Origin: Takakia lepidozioides
Taxonomy: Eukaryota; Streptophyta; Takakiopsida; Takakiales; Takakiaceae
Direction of reading: 5' to 3'
Length of the DNA stretch: 60,000 nt
NCBI GenBank assembly: GCA_030704615.1
Contig: CM060733.1
Coordinates: 76,424,907-76,484,906 of the forward strand
Under the pieces are notes generated by a model, which saw only the letters and a list, made by a program, of their open reading frames with translations, was not told the origin of the DNA and made no database searches. Made by a program: the position numbers and the translations under genes. The first letter of the stretch is position 1; every line of letters begins with the position of its first letter. Positions 45,301 to 51,411 of the stretch are shown here, piece by piece.

Positions 45301-47783
45301 TCTTGTGGATGGAATTCCGGCAGTCATTGGCAACTTCAACTTCACCGTGCTCCCTATCCCCGGGGTAACATTGAAGTCCCAAATATGATTCATGTTCGTC
45401 TGGCTTTGTGACCAATAGGCATGTCATGCCACGGCAGCAAGCATGTGGTCACCGTTACATGACCTTCAATTTTCTATAACATGGATGAACTTCATAACAT
45501 TTTGAGCTTGAGGCCACATAGTGCATGTTCTGAGAAGGTACAATGTTACTTATCCAGCTCATCAACACAAGCTAATGTCCTTGCATGTCTGGCACAGGGA
45601 CAACTACAAGACATGAGCATCAAGAAACATGAGATTGCCGAACAACTTTCCTCATTGGGTGATCAAGAGGAGGTTTGTCTCCCCTTTGTGGATGATTTAC
45701 ACAAACACACAGTTTTGGGATAAACTGAAGTATAGGTCACTCACCACTCTAGCAATATCAAAAAGCACTTGCCATTGTGGGGGGATCATTGCCACTGCAT
45801 GTGTTACACAATCCTATGTGCTCATCTAATACTTAACTTGATGTCTAAAGTGATTTATGAACTACTGAACTCACCATCAAAGCAGAATTCCAATGTTGTT
45901 AGCCTGATCCTGGCTTCCCTTCGCACAGGCATTCTAGAGAAAAGCAAAGCACACTGGAGTAGACTTGCAAACAGGTGTGGCAGAGAACTGATCCCACGGA
46001 AATGGTGAACCTTAGGCCTGGGACAACCTGCACTAATTTGAGAAATCGCTGTGGTGCAGGGTTTCGTGGTCAACACGTCAGTGCATGCCGAAAGAGCTTG
46101 CATCTGTGGGAATGGCATGTGTGAGCAAGGAGAGCGGTGTGATCAAATGGGGAAGAGTGCGACTAAAATGGAAAGTAGCAGTTGCTGTTTGAAAGACTGC
46201 CCGTTTGTATCGCACACTTGTCCCATCCCACCTAACGGCCCACATGCCAGCAGGTCATGTGCTGGCAATGGTTTGTGTCTAGATGCAAGTGGCCAATGCA
46301 GCTGCTTCCTAGGTGCCCAGCTTATCCTCAGTACTAGCATCTAGGATTACTATTCTTCTAAAGGCTACACTATTAATGCATTGATGGGGACAATGGGGCG
46401 TGCATATTTCCCACACAGAAAGCATGCCCAAAGAGTGCAAGTTGATGAACAGTATGGACCGACCAAACTACCACAAGTGTCTCATCACTTCTGTTCACCA
46501 TTCAAGCATGCAGAATTAGAGAGGGTCACAACTTCCTTTTAACTATTAGAAACAACAGTACTCTTCAGCTTGTACATTAGAAGAGTCAGTAACCGAAGAT
46601 GGCCAGGTCTAATGAGTGCCTGAGGGAGGAAGGGAGAGGGGTATGGCTGTGTGACCGAACAGAGTGAAGGGTCCACAGGATACAGGGGCATCGATTGTCA
46701 GCAGTGCACATTTGGGTGGAAATCCTCAACTAATGGGAGCTGCATCAAATTGGCCAATGATGTGGAGTTCGCAAAGATGGGCTTGTCAGCACTGCCTGAC
46801 ATGTCCTGGAAGGATGACCGAGACTCAGAGGGCTTCTCCAGAATTGCAGGCCTGGCCCTTGCAGCTGTAACAGGATGTGGGGTCCTTCTATGTGTTGTGA
46901 CCTTTCTCTACATGCACTATTGGAATCCGCAGGAAGTCATCAGAAGCTGCCTATACAGAGAGCCCAGTCAAAGTGAACACTCTCAAGGTATGTCCAACAT
47001 TAGAAGCTTCAATATTCACTCGTCTCACAGTCTACGTAGAACACCCAGTACAATCAATCTTCCACATATAATCATGTGCATAGAAGGAGCACATGATACG
47101 TTTTGTGGCTGCTCGGACAGGCCTCCTAATCAGCCCATCAAATTCATGGTCCTTTACTTTTGAGTTCACTGAAACGTACAAATACAAGACTTAAATCAAG
47201 AAGTGTATTGCTTTTGCAATTGAGGATTTCATTTGTCAACGTGCTCTGTGCATTGTACACATGGTGGTGTGCAGATGAAGTTGAGCACCAAGATGAGAGG
47301 CTGAGTAGTGCGGGTAAGTCGCACAGCCAGGAGCCAGCAGAGGCAAACACCAGCCAAGCATGGCCAAAGATCTTTGCTGGAGGCAAGCACAAGTACTCAG
47401 AAACAAAGCAGCCACAGACAGGAAACTGATGCGCCACGTACTGCAGTGCTCGCAAATCCCTTCTTCTTGGGCAAGAGGGTGGTATTACAGGTTGGCGAAA
47501 GTCGTTAGTTGGGAAACAGCAAGTGGAATATGGCTTACTAGAAGATGCAACTCATGATGGTGTACAGTCAGTGCAGAAACCCAAGCCTGCGCACGATGAT
47601 GTTTGGTCCTCCTCACCAACCACCCCTCCCTCGAACTGGCTAACCTCTTTTGCAGAAGATACTGAAGGCATTCCTCTTAAGCCACTACATACCTCTCCAC
47701 CACAAGATACACGGCTCATTCTGCAAACACTGGACACTCGATCCCAACCACAAACCACCAGCTCTCATTTGCAAGAGGTTTAG
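16679..47783 (+). CDS. Membrane-anchored subtilase with TSP1 and EGF-like repeats (whole gene span)
   Basis: One split gene of about 31 kb and at least 22 exons. Order of protein modules: signal peptide, I9-like propeptide, S8 proteinase K-like domain (Asp, His, oxyanion Asn and Ser motifs all present), beta-sandwich/PPC-like modules, several TSP1 repeats, EGF-like modules, Cys-rich DECLICDGD motif, second Cys-rich and EGF block, one transmembrane helix, Ser/Pro-rich cytoplasmic tail. Splice phases agree across exons A-D and from the EGF region to the end. Single-base shifts appear in parts of the catalytic and PPC exons, so decay or sequence error in that part is possible. By domain content it is a type I membrane protease acting outside the cell. 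It stands apart from the usual plant subtilases, which have PA and Fn3-like domains and no TSP1. Exons are detailed in separate entries. Confidence 0.75.
17150..17640 (+). mobile_element. LINE 3' fragment in subtilase intron A-B
   Basis: The peptide [20 protein letters not shown], then [18 protein letters not shown], is homologous to the LINE C-terminus. It is followed by TGGGCTGCTTATGG and the tail CCCATAAGCTCTTTGAGC. The 5' boundary is uncertain. Confidence 0.7.
17641..17844. other. Remainder of subtilase intron A-B
   Basis: No further feature recognised. The acceptor is ATCACAG at 17838-17844. Confidence 0.4.
18735..18885 (+). CDS. Subtilase exon D: catalytic His
   Basis: Continues [14 protein letters not shown] and ends [10 protein letters not shown]. 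The HGTH box gives the second catalytic residue (about residue 252). Donor GTCCTT is non-optimal but leaves phase 1. The extra Cys pattern ([21 protein letters not shown]) is typical of proteinase K-like fungal and algal enzymes. Confidence 0.8.
18886..19387. other. Intron between His exon and Asn exon
   Basis: Purine-rich GAGAGG-type stretch at 19135-19260. I looked here for the missing S8 segment (the strand with SLGG) and did not find it. Confidence 0.4.
19388..19892 (+). CDS. Subtilase exons E-G: oxyanion Asn and catalytic Ser, with frame problems
   Basis: Near 19388-19435 the remnant LEFGVQS ... AVKALSCQG can be read with one base shift. Exon F 19486-19632 is clean: [20 protein letters not shown], then VGSSN and [13 protein letters not shown], which carries the oxyanion Asn. 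Exon G about 19811-19892 encodes [16 protein letters not shown] and, after one extra base, [10 protein letters not shown] with the catalytic Ser. The start of exon G is also out of phase by one, so the two shifts cancel. About 60 residues expected between KALSCQG and VAAAGN, including the SLGG substrate-binding strand, are not found in the 55 bp between them. Either an exon was lost or it lies where I cannot see it. Confidence 0.6.
20256..20536 (+). CDS. Subtilase exon H: end of catalytic domain
   Basis: Begins [20 protein letters not shown] directly after GTSMACPHV, in phase 0, as in all S8 enzymes, and continues [10 protein letters not shown] one-base shift near 20350 leads to [20 protein letters not shown] and [12 protein letters not shown], the start of the following beta-sandwich region. 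Donor GTGAGT at 20537. Confidence 0.65.
20732..22740 (+). CDS. Exons I-M: beta-sandwich and PPC-like modules
   Basis: Exon I 20732-20821 ([17 protein letters not shown]), J 21095-21193 ([19 protein letters not shown]), K 21377-21564 ([26 protein letters not shown]), L 22137-22318 ([28 protein letters not shown]) and M 22683-22740 ([19 protein letters not shown]). I and J look like Calx-beta/BACON-type strands (FTT..W..AQ, T.QDERYD). K-M match bacterial pre-peptidase C-terminal (PPC) domains: [13 protein letters not shown], then VDGWG. Phases agree I-J-K-L. A one-base shift in CACACA near 22305 is needed before M. Function in such proteases is usually substrate or surface binding. Confidence 0.65.
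23233..25748 (+). CDS. Exons N-Q: thrombospondin type 1 repeats
   Basis: N 23233-23435 ([17 protein letters not shown]), O 24527-24628 ([29 protein letters not shown]), P about 25051-25298 ([19 protein letters not shown]), Q about 25641-25748 ([20 protein letters not shown]). Each has the TSP1 core W-x(n)-C-x(2-3)-C-x-G-x-x-x-R with the C-terminal CN..C segment in the following exon. M to N joins in phase 1. The exact edges between O, P and Q are uncertain. TSP1 repeats are extracellular and bind matrix or glycosaminoglycans in animals. A small exon between N and O may be missing from this model. Confidence 0.65.
25930..26693 (+). CDS. Exons R-T: last TSP1-like segment and EGF-like module
   Basis: R about 25930-26089 encodes [19 protein letters not shown] and ends [14 protein letters not shown] 26286-26459 continues [16 protein letters not shown], which completes a six-Cys EGF-like module across the intron, then [17 protein letters not shown] and [11 protein letters not shown] 26632-26693 encodes [20 protein letters not shown]. 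Phases fit (R-S phase 0, T ends in phase 2). Confidence 0.7.
26860..27850 (-). mobile_element. Antisense LINE fragment (ORF2 C-terminal half and 3' tail)
   Basis: Minus-strand peptides [20 protein letters not shown] and [19 protein letters not shown] match the region [19 protein letters not shown] of the LINE at 40.1-43.2 kb. Then comes a zinc-knuckle remnant [15 protein letters not shown] and the C-terminal [16 protein letters not shown]. The lowest coordinates carry the reverse complement of the LINE tail (CTCAAAGAGCTCATGGGAC). Frames are broken. It sits in the large T-U intron of the subtilase gene. Confidence 0.75.
27890..28440 (-). pseudogene. Antisense ORF1-like remnant with CxxC zinc knuckle
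   Basis: The minus-strand reading contains [19 protein letters not shown], then [18 protein letters not shown], a CCHC-like knuckle of the kind found in LINE ORF1/gag proteins, and upstream [16 protein letters not shown]. Adjacent to the antisense ORF2 fragment, it may be the ORF1 of the same insertion with most of ORF2 deleted. Weakly supported. Confidence 0.35.
28445..29110 (+). pseudogene. LINE ORF1 with three 47-residue tandem repeats
   Basis: Starts near [20 protein letters not shown]. Basic segment [20 protein letters not shown], then three copies of a unit with the core [15 protein letters not shown] (starts near 28703, 28842 and 28983). Unit spacing is 139 and then 141 bp, so the first unit has lost two bases and the frame changes. 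Likely the RNA-binding gag-like protein; no RRM or CCHC is visible. Confidence 0.55.
29120..30180 (+). pseudogene. LINE APE-type endonuclease domain
   Basis: [12 protein letters not shown] (catalytic Asn), then after a shift near 29200 [16 protein letters not shown] (catalytic Glu), [24 protein letters not shown] and [12 protein letters not shown] (Asp/His). These are the ordered motifs of the exonuclease-endonuclease-phosphatase fold that nicks target DNA. The frame is lost again after 30067. Confidence 0.75.
30240..31470 (+). pseudogene. LINE reverse transcriptase domain
   Basis: [60 protein letters not shown] and [14 protein letters not shown] (FADD at 31312-31323) are RT blocks 1-5 in order. 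A frame shift lies near 31015 (between FFSWMSKGL and the TVWRDGLW segment), and part of the N-terminal RT region (30615-30700) is compressed. Confidence 0.8.
31527..32776 (+). pseudogene. LINE ORF2 C-terminus with zf-RVT-like knuckle
   Basis: [15 protein letters not shown], then (after a shift near 31890) a region with [19 protein letters not shown], a C-x2-C...H-x4-C zinc knuckle that many plant LINEs carry at the C-terminus. Ends [13 protein letters not shown] 15-bp tandem duplication (TTGGGAAAGTTGTAA then TTGGGAAAGTTGTTC) lies at about 31562-31591. Confidence 0.7.
32886..33020 (-). mobile_element. Antisense LINE 3' tail, two modules
   Basis: Reads as reverse complement of the tail: AAATGAAATGAAACGGTG, ACGTCCGTGGGAAGCTCATA, AGCTTATGGGACAAAATG, and a second degenerate module ACTTTATAACGTCTGGGT with AGCTCAAGGAGC. 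Confidence 0.65.
33021..33654. other. Rest of intron before exon U
   Basis: No recognisable coding sequence. Frames open here (e.g. near 33036-33371) show no homology. Confidence 0.4.
33655..33871 (+). CDS. Exon U: Cys-rich DECLICDGD module
   Basis: Enters in phase 2 exactly as exon T leaves, across a 7-kb intron. Encodes [34 protein letters not shown] and a beta-rich tail [15 protein letters not shown], ending FSGD. The DEC..CDGDxxSC motif resembles the DECGVCGGDGSSC segments found in extracellular Cys-rich proteins. Donor GTAAAT at 33872, phase 0. Confidence 0.7.
34018..34203 (+). mobile_element. tRNA-derived SINE copy
   Basis: Pol III A box in GTAGCCCAGTGGTAATGGGC and B box in GGGTTCAAACCAC at tRNA-like spacing, then a unique body (AAGGTGTCCACCTT, GAGACACCATAATTTACG) and a 3' end TTCGGGAGGCGTC followed by TATATTTTATTTTATTTTT. 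A second copy lies in antisense at 51245-51411 and a fragment at about 48770-48900. Resembles plant Au-type SINEs in its head. Confidence 0.7.
34240..34753 (+). mobile_element. Cluster of three LINE 3' tails in tandem
   Basis: A fragment GGCAGCTTACCTGCACGAGG, CTTCACCCTTAGACAATC is followed by tail modules TGTCCCATAAGCTCTATGAG (about 34358), CCCCATAAGCTCTTTC (about 34420) and TGTCCCATAAGCTCTTTTGA (about 34545). Another C-terminal fragment follows at 34640-34730. Successive insertions or internal tail duplication produced the stack. Confidence 0.65.
34819..35207 (+). repeat. 5' LTR of the Copia element
   Basis: Starts TGTTAGAAGTCAGC, ends TAGTTTCCAACA. Differs from the 3' LTR at only about three of 389 positions by eye. 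Confidence 0.95.
35208..35218 (+). promoter_or_regulatory. Primer binding site complementary to the initiator tRNA-Met anticodon region
   Basis: GGTTATGGGCC starts immediately after the LTR. It is complementary to the anticodon loop and stem (GGCCCAUAACC) of eukaryotic initiator tRNA-Met, not to a tRNA 3' end. Drosophila copia is known to use the same internal half-tRNA site. The gag ATG (35212) lies inside it. Confidence 0.7.
35212..36044 (+). pseudogene. Copia gag with CCHC knuckle
   Basis: Starts [20 protein letters not shown]. The typical Copia gag motif [13 protein letters not shown] follows, then (after a shift near 35625) [17 protein letters not shown] and the zinc knuckle [14 protein letters not shown] (about 35848-35889). 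Ends TAC-TGA... at 36044 (TGA), before the protease frame. Confidence 0.8.
36046..37265 (+). pseudogene. Copia protease and integrase, several stops
   Basis: Protease motif [12 protein letters not shown] at about 36061. Integrase HHCC finger [10 protein letters not shown] ... CE-stop-C with TGA inside the finger (36577). Core residues are in [20 protein letters not shown] and [20 protein letters not shown]. Further breaks: TAG at about 36350, TGA in the FLIP-stop segment (about 36758), TAA at 36907, TAG at 37266. Not functional as it stands. Confidence 0.8.
37490..39192 (+). pseudogene. Copia reverse transcriptase and RNase H
   Basis: A long open frame 37538-38881 with [53 protein letters not shown] and YVDDLLLIS, then RNase H motif [20 protein letters not shown] 20-bp tandem duplication at 38841-38880 shifts the frame inside the STESEYMAL motif. 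The other frame (38872-39192) continues [29 protein letters not shown] and [13 protein letters not shown]. Confidence 0.85.
39200..39588 (+). repeat. 3' LTR of the Copia element
   Basis: Starts TGTTAGAAGTCAGC, ends GAGTTTCCAACG. The last base is G where the 5' LTR has A, so the canonical CA end is mutated. Preceded by GAGTGGGAG (39191-39199), the probable polypurine tract, which overlaps the TGA stop of the RNase H frame. Confidence 0.95.
39594..40008 (+). pseudogene. LINE 2 ORF1, downstream part
   Basis: Reading continues in frame from 34754-34818 once the Copia element and one GGGAG copy are removed ([21 protein letters not shown]). It then reads [20 protein letters not shown], an RNA-binding-like basic region, and [20 protein letters not shown], ending at 40008. 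No zinc knuckle visible. Probably the LINE gag-like ORF1. Confidence 0.65.
40066..40892 (+). pseudogene. LINE 2 APE endonuclease domain
   Basis: [13 protein letters not shown] (Asn), [13 protein letters not shown] (Glu), [14 protein letters not shown] and [10 protein letters not shown] in one frame to 40815. A single-base shift near 40805 brings in [20 protein letters not shown] with the final Asp-His pair. Confidence 0.8.
40893..43198 (+). pseudogene. LINE 2 reverse transcriptase and thumb/C-terminal region
   Basis: RT blocks [79 protein letters not shown], then after one shift near 42190 [14 protein letters not shown] (YADD at 42206-42217). The C-terminal region has [20 protein letters not shown] and ends [15 protein letters not shown] at 43198, where a foreign insertion begins. 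Two frame shifts in all, so this copy is the better preserved LINE. Confidence 0.85.
43199..44204. other. About 1 kb of unclassified DNA splitting the LINE 2 C-terminus
   Basis: The LINE protein stops after RIETGRHK and resumes at [18 protein letters not shown]. The DNA between has no terminal repeats or coding domain that I recognise and no clear target duplication. A short Cys pattern in one frame (CRQC...H...C, about 43363-43425) mimics a zinc knuckle but has no supporting context. Confidence 0.5.
44205..44740 (+). mobile_element. LINE 2 zf-RVT C-terminus and stacked 3' tails
   Basis: [20 protein letters not shown] (C-x2-C...H-x4-C with the C in YCPLYYE), [19 protein letters not shown] and a TAA stop near 44448. 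Then come three to four tail modules TCCCATAAGCTC... at about 44495, 44590 and 44660, each followed by a GCGGACGTTATAAAG-like block and CATTT repeats. Confidence 0.75.
44871..45064 (+). repeat. 97-bp tandem duplication
   Basis: Two copies starting TAGCCAGTAGCTTTAGTGGC (44871 and 44968) with a few differences, in the intron just upstream of exon V. Confidence 0.8.
45191..45364 (+). CDS. Exon V: beta-rich extracellular segment
   Basis: Starts in phase 0 after AG at 45189-45190, matching exon U across an 11.3-kb intron. Encodes [20 protein letters not shown], then [17 protein letters not shown] and [10 protein letters not shown]. It has two Cys and no known domain that I can name. Uninterrupted and of the same composition as its neighbours. 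Confidence 0.65.
45365..46059. other. Intron V-W
   Basis: No transposon or exon recognised with confidence. A short open stretch with [20 protein letters not shown] (about 45900-45960) is unexplained and might be a missed exon or LINE debris. Confidence 0.35.
46060..46312 (+). CDS. Exon W: Cys-rich CGNGxCExGE module plus EGF start
   Basis: Encodes [25 protein letters not shown] and then [19 protein letters not shown]. The CGNGxCExGExCD...CCLKDC pattern is common in disintegrin-like and DUF4215-like Cys repeats. The last part is the first half of an EGF module completed in the next exon. Enters in phase 0, leaves in phase 1. Confidence 0.75.
46679..46987 (+). CDS. Exon X: EGF end and transmembrane helix
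   Basis: [17 protein letters not shown] completes the EGF-like module from exon W (phase 1 join). It is followed by a linker and by the hydrophobic segment [20 protein letters not shown], then [20 protein letters not shown]. One helix of about 23 residues followed by charged residues fits a type I membrane anchor near the C-terminus. Confidence 0.8.
47275..47783 (+). CDS. Exons Y-Z: cytoplasmic tail and stop
   Basis: Y 47275-47313 ([13 protein letters not shown]) and Z 47491-47783 ([20 protein letters not shown], then [20 protein letters not shown]) join in phase 1. The tail is Ser/Thr/Pro/Gln-rich and without a known domain. Stop TAG at 47781-47783. The same frame stays open for about 60 codons after it with similar composition, so the true end could be later if this TAG is a mutation. 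Confidence 0.65.
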
Positions 47784-48769
47784 TCTCAATCCCAGCCATC
47801 ATCTTCACGACAAGATCTTTGGTCGTCCCATGAGCCACATTCTACAGCTACACCACATGGGACTCACTCATTTCCTCTACATCTCATCCCTCCGCCCCAG
47901 GCACATGAGCTCCTCTTCACAACGTCCCATCTCGATACTTGGACCACCCACCCCTAGGGTCTTATCACCTCCTCCGTCTTTGCAAACTGATATGCGGGCT
48001 AGATCGAACCCTTTGTCTTCACCTCCTCTGCAATATCCAGCTGAATCTCAAGTCCGACCTGCCACCGAATCTCTTTGGCCACGCCACCCTGAGCCTTCCT
48101 CTCCACCCTTAACTACCACACCCTCCTCCCCCTCCATCTCTGTCCGAGATGTCTGATTTGATGTAGTATATCCGTTTTGCAATGAGCATTCAAATGCAAT
48201 CTTGTTACATTTTGGAGAAATCTTTACTGTACAAAGGTTTTGAAGTTCTTTTCTGAACACTTGGATACATCATCATCGCTTGTGAAAAACAGAAATAAGT
48301 GAAGTTTTTCATCTCAATTCTTGCTGCAAGTTCCATCATCCTAGCATTTTTGGACAGTCGTCTCAACAGACAGATTTGGTCAGGATCAGAGCATTGCAGA
48401 TTGTTGGACCACTTTTAATCTCTCTCTGGGTATGAAGACTTGGAGGGTTGTAATACTACATGTCTGCAACCTTGAATTATCAGTATCAAGTACTTTGTAT
48501 CTGAATGCAGATGAGTTTTGTGAGCATCTTCTGGTGGATCATTTTTGTTGATAAGTATCATACATGGGTGGGAAGCACTCAGTTCAGTAATATGAAGAAT
48601 CGATTCAATCAGCTTCAATGTGCTCACCAGGATTCGCAATTTTACAAGACTTGTAGCACAAACAGAATCTTACAATCAGGGTTGAAGAAAAATGGAGACA
48701 TATGGAAAAGAATAGGAATAATGTTAAGAACTTCGTCCACACGTTTGATCTTACAATATTTTCTCTGGA
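47784..48769. other. 3' flank of the subtilase gene
   Basis: The first 180 bp continue the tail frame with S/P/H/T-rich composition to a TAG near 47955. The rest is AT-rich without a recognisable gene. No clear polyadenylation signal stands out. Confidence 0.4.
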
Positions 48770-48900
48770 TTCAAGGCATTTATTTTGATTTTCATGCCTC
48801 CCAAAGTCCGATCTCTCAGGTGGGAAGGTGGACATCTTTGTGGCACTGATCAGTGGATTGAAACCACAACCACTTCTGAGCAGGTTTCCGAGCATGCACC
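48770..48900 (-). mobile_element. Degraded SINE fragment
   Basis: The plus strand shows GGGAAGGTGGACATCTTTGT, then GGATTGAAACCACAACCACTT, the reverse complement of the SINE body and B-box region seen at 34018-34203. Confidence 0.55.
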
Positions 48901-49539
48901 ACTTAATTACTTGCAGCAACTGGTCCGCGTTTTTTATGAGCCTGCATAATCCATAGAACTCCTCTTCGTTGCAACTTGCACATCCAAGCAAGCACCACAC
49001 TTTACTCAAAACTCACCTAAACCTTACACCAGCCGTCGCCCTAAACTCTAAACCTAAAACATGGAGTGTGGCTAGCATGGGCATGTGGCAAAGAGGTGCT
49101 AGCATGGCGAAGGTGTGGCTCTTGACATTAATGGCATAATGCATTTAGTGTCCCATTAATGGGCTCTACCATGTAGTGACAAGCCATGTCTCAAGGCTAA
49201 TAGGGATTACCAATAACCTGATTAGGCGCAATGAACCAAGCTAATTCATGTTGTTTTTTTATTTTTTATTTTTAAGCATCTATCAAGTTAAGTATTTTCT
49301 TACAATAACAGGGGACACTGTCCTGAGCAAATTATTTAATGGAAAGTGGAGGAAAAAAAATAACATCCAAGAGCCATGAATACCAACAAGAAAGTAGGAA
49401 ACCACCCAAAGTCCGCGGACACAAAGATCAAATCTGACCAACAAGAGTAACATGAAAACGAAGACCAGAAAACAAGGGAGATACCGGGGTGCCAAACTAG
49501 CCAGGGGCGGAGCTAAACACAGTCAGTCCAAGATAAGCA
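48901..49539. other. Non-coding stretch
   Basis: AT-rich with T-run at 49253-49274. Nothing recognised. Confidence 0.4.
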
Positions 49540-50740
49540 ATGCCAAGGAGAAATTTAACTAATCAATACATGAAGGAAGCCACTTTGTTTGTTTGTTTTG
49601 TTTTGTTTTGTAGCATTGAGATTGGTCTCACGATTTTTGGACCGGCGGTGTGGGAGAAGCCTCAACGGGAGAGATATCAAAGGAAAGTTCTTCGGTTCAA
49701 ATGTGGTTATAGGCTCTATGGAAAAAAAACTTACTTAGATGACATTGGACACTTGGGCCAACGGCACATGCTACCATACACTTGGGCCTCTACATGGGAG
49801 ATGCACTTGGATACATAAATAGAAGAGTGCTTGGATACGTTGGAAATTGCACATGTGCTTAGATTTCAATTCTTCACGAGCCAACGGCATAGGCTACACT
49901 AGAAGTTGAATTTCGCATTGGGATACTTAGATTTCAACTGTTCATACATGGGCCAAAGGCAAATGCTATGTCCCTAGAGTTCGCACTTGGGCCTCAACAT
50001 AGGAGATGCAATGGGATATATAGAAGATCTTACACTTGGACTTAGATGACATTGGATACTTGGGCCTCTCCATAGGAGGTGCACTTGGGCTTAGATGGGC
50101 CTCGACATAGGAGACGCACTTGGATACGTAGGAAATTGCACATGGACTTAGATTTCAATCTTCATACATGGGCCAACGGCATAGGCTACACTAGAGGTCG
50201 CATTTGGGCGTCGACATAGGAGACGCATTGGGATACATAGGAAATTGAACTTGGTCTTAGATTTCAACTCTTCATACATGCGCGGGAGGTCGCAATTGGG
50301 CCTCCACATAGGAGATGCTTGATACATAGGAGATTGCACTGTTGCTTAGATGACATTTGACACTTGGGGCAACGGCATAGGCTATCCAAGTACTTTTGGT
50401 CGCTGAAAATTCTTGAAAAATAGCAAGGTGGGAATTCTGGGACAAGGCTTGGAGCTTTGACAAGAGAGATATCAAGGGAAAGATCTCCGGTACAAATCTG
50501 GTTGGCTCGGTGGAAAAAGAATGATTAGATGTGGCTTGCTTCATATATTGATGCATTTGGACTTAGATGACATTGGACACTTGGGCCAACGACACAGGCT
50601 ACCCTAGTCAATCTATGAAGTGAATAGTTTGTTTTGTTTTGTTTTGTCACGTTGAGATGTCCCAACAAGGCCCCAGCCCTAGTGCTTGGTACCGTGGGGT
50701 GAAGGCAACAACCTACACTGAGTGATGACCAGATCATGAG
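49540..50740. repeat. Degenerate tandem repeat region of about 1.2 kb
   Basis: Phrases recur at irregular 60-200 bp steps: GACATTGGACACTTGGGCC (49741, 50569), CATACATGGGCCAACGGC, CATAGGAGATGCACTTGG, TTAGATTTCAACTCTTCATA. The two ends share further sequence: AGAGATATCAAAGGAAAG at 49669 and AGAGATATCAAGGGAAAG at 50464, and a TTTGTTTTGTTTTGTTTTGT run at about 49587 and 50628. No coding capacity. Confidence 0.7.
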
Positions 50741-51244
50741 TCATTTAGAAGTACACAACATTTTTTTTCAAAGTTTAAAAATTGAAAATGCAATGCATTG
50801 ACTAAGAAAGTAGATGGATGTATAAGGCAAATTCATTTTAATAAAAGAATTGTGATTAGATAAAGTTGTAGAAATTATAAAGTCAACCTTAAAGTCAATC
50901 CTAAACCATATACCCTAAACCTCTAATTACATGAAAAAGCCCATATCTTTCTTGGCGGTCCTGCTTAATAATATTTTCAATGAAGGGAGTTTCTTTAATT
51001 CATTCATTTTCCTCTTATAGGACAATCTGAAAATTCACTGCTTTTTAGGGTACTTAAAAGTACATGAAATGTATATAATTGAATATTATATATTAGAGCT
51101 GTCATTTTAGTTTCTTTAAGAAAAGTACCCCGTTATAGTGAGTCCCATTTTTCATGTTGATTTGTAATTGGAAAGAAAAAAGTCCGTAACCTCACATTTT
51201 TCTCTTCGCATTAAGAGCTAAGTTCGATGGCTAATAATAATAAT
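50741..51244. other. AT-rich non-coding stretch
   Basis: Nothing recognised. Markedly AT-richer than the flanks. Confidence 0.4.
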
Positions 51245-51411
51245 TTTGACGCCTCCCGAAAGAAACGTAAATTATGGTGTCTCCTCACCCCAATGGGTTA
51301 CCTGCCTTCCGCTAGGAAGGTGGACACCTTTGTGACACCAAGGGTGGATTGAACCCACAACCACTTCCAAGGTGGTATGTGCCCTTACCACTGGGCTACA
51401 ACTTGGTTGTC
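51245..51411 (-). mobile_element. Second tRNA-derived SINE copy, antisense
   Basis: Reverse complement reads GACAACCAAGTTGTAGCCCA (A box), GGTTGTGGGTTCAATCCACC (B box), AGACACCATAATTTACG and TTTCGGGAGGCGTC with an AATTATTATTATT tail. Colinear with the copy at 34018. Confidence 0.75.

Noticed and set aside
47360-47557. Alternative tail exon readings between exons Y and Z
   Set aside because: Only the joins 47313 to 47491 keep phase 1 and use consensus GTAAG and TTACAG sites. The other frames end quickly.
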